Positions 5,474-5,819 of a stretch of 5,819 nucleotides of DNA are shown in pieces. Numbering within the stretch: position 1 is the first letter of the stretch; each line of letters begins with the position of its first letter. The translations under genes and the position numbers were made by a program. The notes beneath the pieces were generated by a model. That model worked only from the letters and a program-made list of their open reading frames with translations, ran no database searches and was not told where the DNA came from. This DNA is from Calditrichota bacterium (lineage in GTDB: Bacteria; Zixibacteria; MSB-5A5; GN15; FEB-12), in the NCBI GenBank assembly GCA_008501655.1, contig QQUK01000149.1, positions 1 through 5,819 of the forward strand, in the 5' to 3' direction.

Positions 5474-5596
5474 ATGTATTGAGTTTGCAAGTATGACTAA
5501 CAAAATTCAGTCCGAATGGGATAATATGGAAGACTAATTGTAACTCATAGTGCTACAATATATTACCAAAAATGTGCTTTGGGTTATTAGGGGTGG

Positions 5597-5701
5597 ATTT
5601 ACAACTGAAATTTACAACAATTTACAAGTATTTTATAACTGATTGTTTTTAAATCAGTTCGCATTACAACAATGTGTTAGAATATGGTAAAAGTTGTAAA
5701 T
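5597..5701. repeat. Repeated ATTTACAA(C/G) motifs, possible operator
   Basis: ATTTACAAC occurs at 5597-5605 and 5610-5618, ATTTACAAG at 5620-5628, and the inverted form GTTGTAAAT at 5693-5701. A related ATTACAAC is at 5663-5670. The direct copies begin 13 and 10 bases apart, about one helical turn, a spacing typical of cooperative protein binding. The cluster lies upstream of the small exported-protein operon. The promoter of that operon cannot be placed with confidence, so regulatory use is inferred. Confidence 0.4.
5637..5659. repeat. A+T-rich hairpin beyond the Fis-type gene
   Basis: The arms AACTGATT (5637-5644) and AATCAGTT (5652-5659) enclose a 7-base loop, 54 bases after the stop of the Fis-type gene. 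The minus-strand sequence after it, ATAAAATAC, is not a true T tract, so a terminator role is doubtful. Confidence 0.4.
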
Positions 5702-5712
5702 GACCCGAGAAA

Positions 5713-5819
5713 TTATAGACCATATTTTTTTATTTTATATCGCAATGTGGTCAAAGGCATCAAAAGTAATTTTGCAGCTTTTGATTGATTCCCCTGAGTC
5801 TTCTTTAATGTATCTTGAA
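5713..5819 (-). CDS. C-terminal end of a Fis-type HTH regulator, 5' part beyond the window
   Basis: The minus-strand frame entering from the right edge encodes 34 residues before TAA (5715-5713). They match the end of the Fis/HTH_8 family: the visible LKKTQGNQSKAAKLL is the first helices and TLRYKIKKYGL the recognition helix and end. Proteins ending this way are mostly sigma-54-dependent activators (response regulator or PAS plus AAA+ plus Fis HTH), but Fis-like or PAS-only regulators share it, so the rest cannot be named. The HTH turn reads LLLMP instead of the usual LLGIS-like sequence, a small oddity. The gene is read in the same direction as the exported-protein operon, but 250 bases separate them, so it is probably a separate transcription unit. 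Confidence 0.8.
   Translation of the reverse strand, partial: QDTLKKTQGNQSKAAKLLLMPLTTLRYKIKKYGL

Noticed and set aside
5565..5579. Possible sigma-54 (-24/-12) promoter before the exported-protein operon
   Set aside because: The minus strand AAGCACATTTTTGGT has only a partial match and the spacing between the two conserved doublets is one base short.
5700..5819. Plus-strand open frame of 40 codons from ATG 5700 to the edge
   Set aside because: No ribosome binding site, and the opposite strand clearly encodes a Fis-type HTH end.

Overview
The window most resembles a piece of chromosome from an uncultured bacterium of the FCB group or a related candidate phylum; Zixibacteria-like is my best guess, from memory of similar proteins. 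The strongest pointer is the first gene, which joins a cohesin-like region and a dockerin-type segment to a C-terminal type IX secretion sorting domain with the hallmark YPNPFNP. Short palindromes that share flanks such as GTAGGTC...GACA, scattered between genes, fit the same picture. The taxonomic call is an inference.

Layout. Bases 1-1400 (+) are the 3' part of a large secreted protein gene, closed by a strong intrinsic terminator (about 1424-1460). All remaining recognisable genes lie on the minus strand. A stand-alone Smr-domain gene (1454-1732) converges on that terminator. Upstream of it is about 400 bases of non-coding DNA (1733-2140) packed with hairpins. Next come an RqcH/NFACT-family gene (2141-3826), an intergenic region with a good terminator (3972-4004), and a small CPCC zinc-ribbon protein gene (4023-4475). 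A further hairpin of the same kind (4504-4526) and a promoter-like site (4563-4591) follow. Then comes an apparent two-gene operon in which a tiny exported protein (5214-5462) is transcribed ahead of an HTH-WYL-type regulator (4600-5196). The right edge holds the last 34 codons of a Fis-type HTH regulator (5713-5819), separated from the small exported protein by a 250-base spacer with repeated ATTTACAA motifs.

Functional themes. RqcH-type proteins extend stalled nascent chains with alanine on split 50S subunits, and Smr domains act on collided ribosomes or stalled mRNA in several bacteria. The Smr/RqcH neighbourhood therefore may be a ribosome-rescue pair. The small exported protein plus WYL-like regulator is the least explained and most interesting unit: an exported precursor coupled to a cytoplasmic sensor-regulator, of unknown function. 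The palindromes are not merely decorative: one of them supplies the -35 box and spacer of an apparently consensus promoter just in front of the smr gene. By eye, the right third (from about 4020) is clearly richer in A+T than the left.
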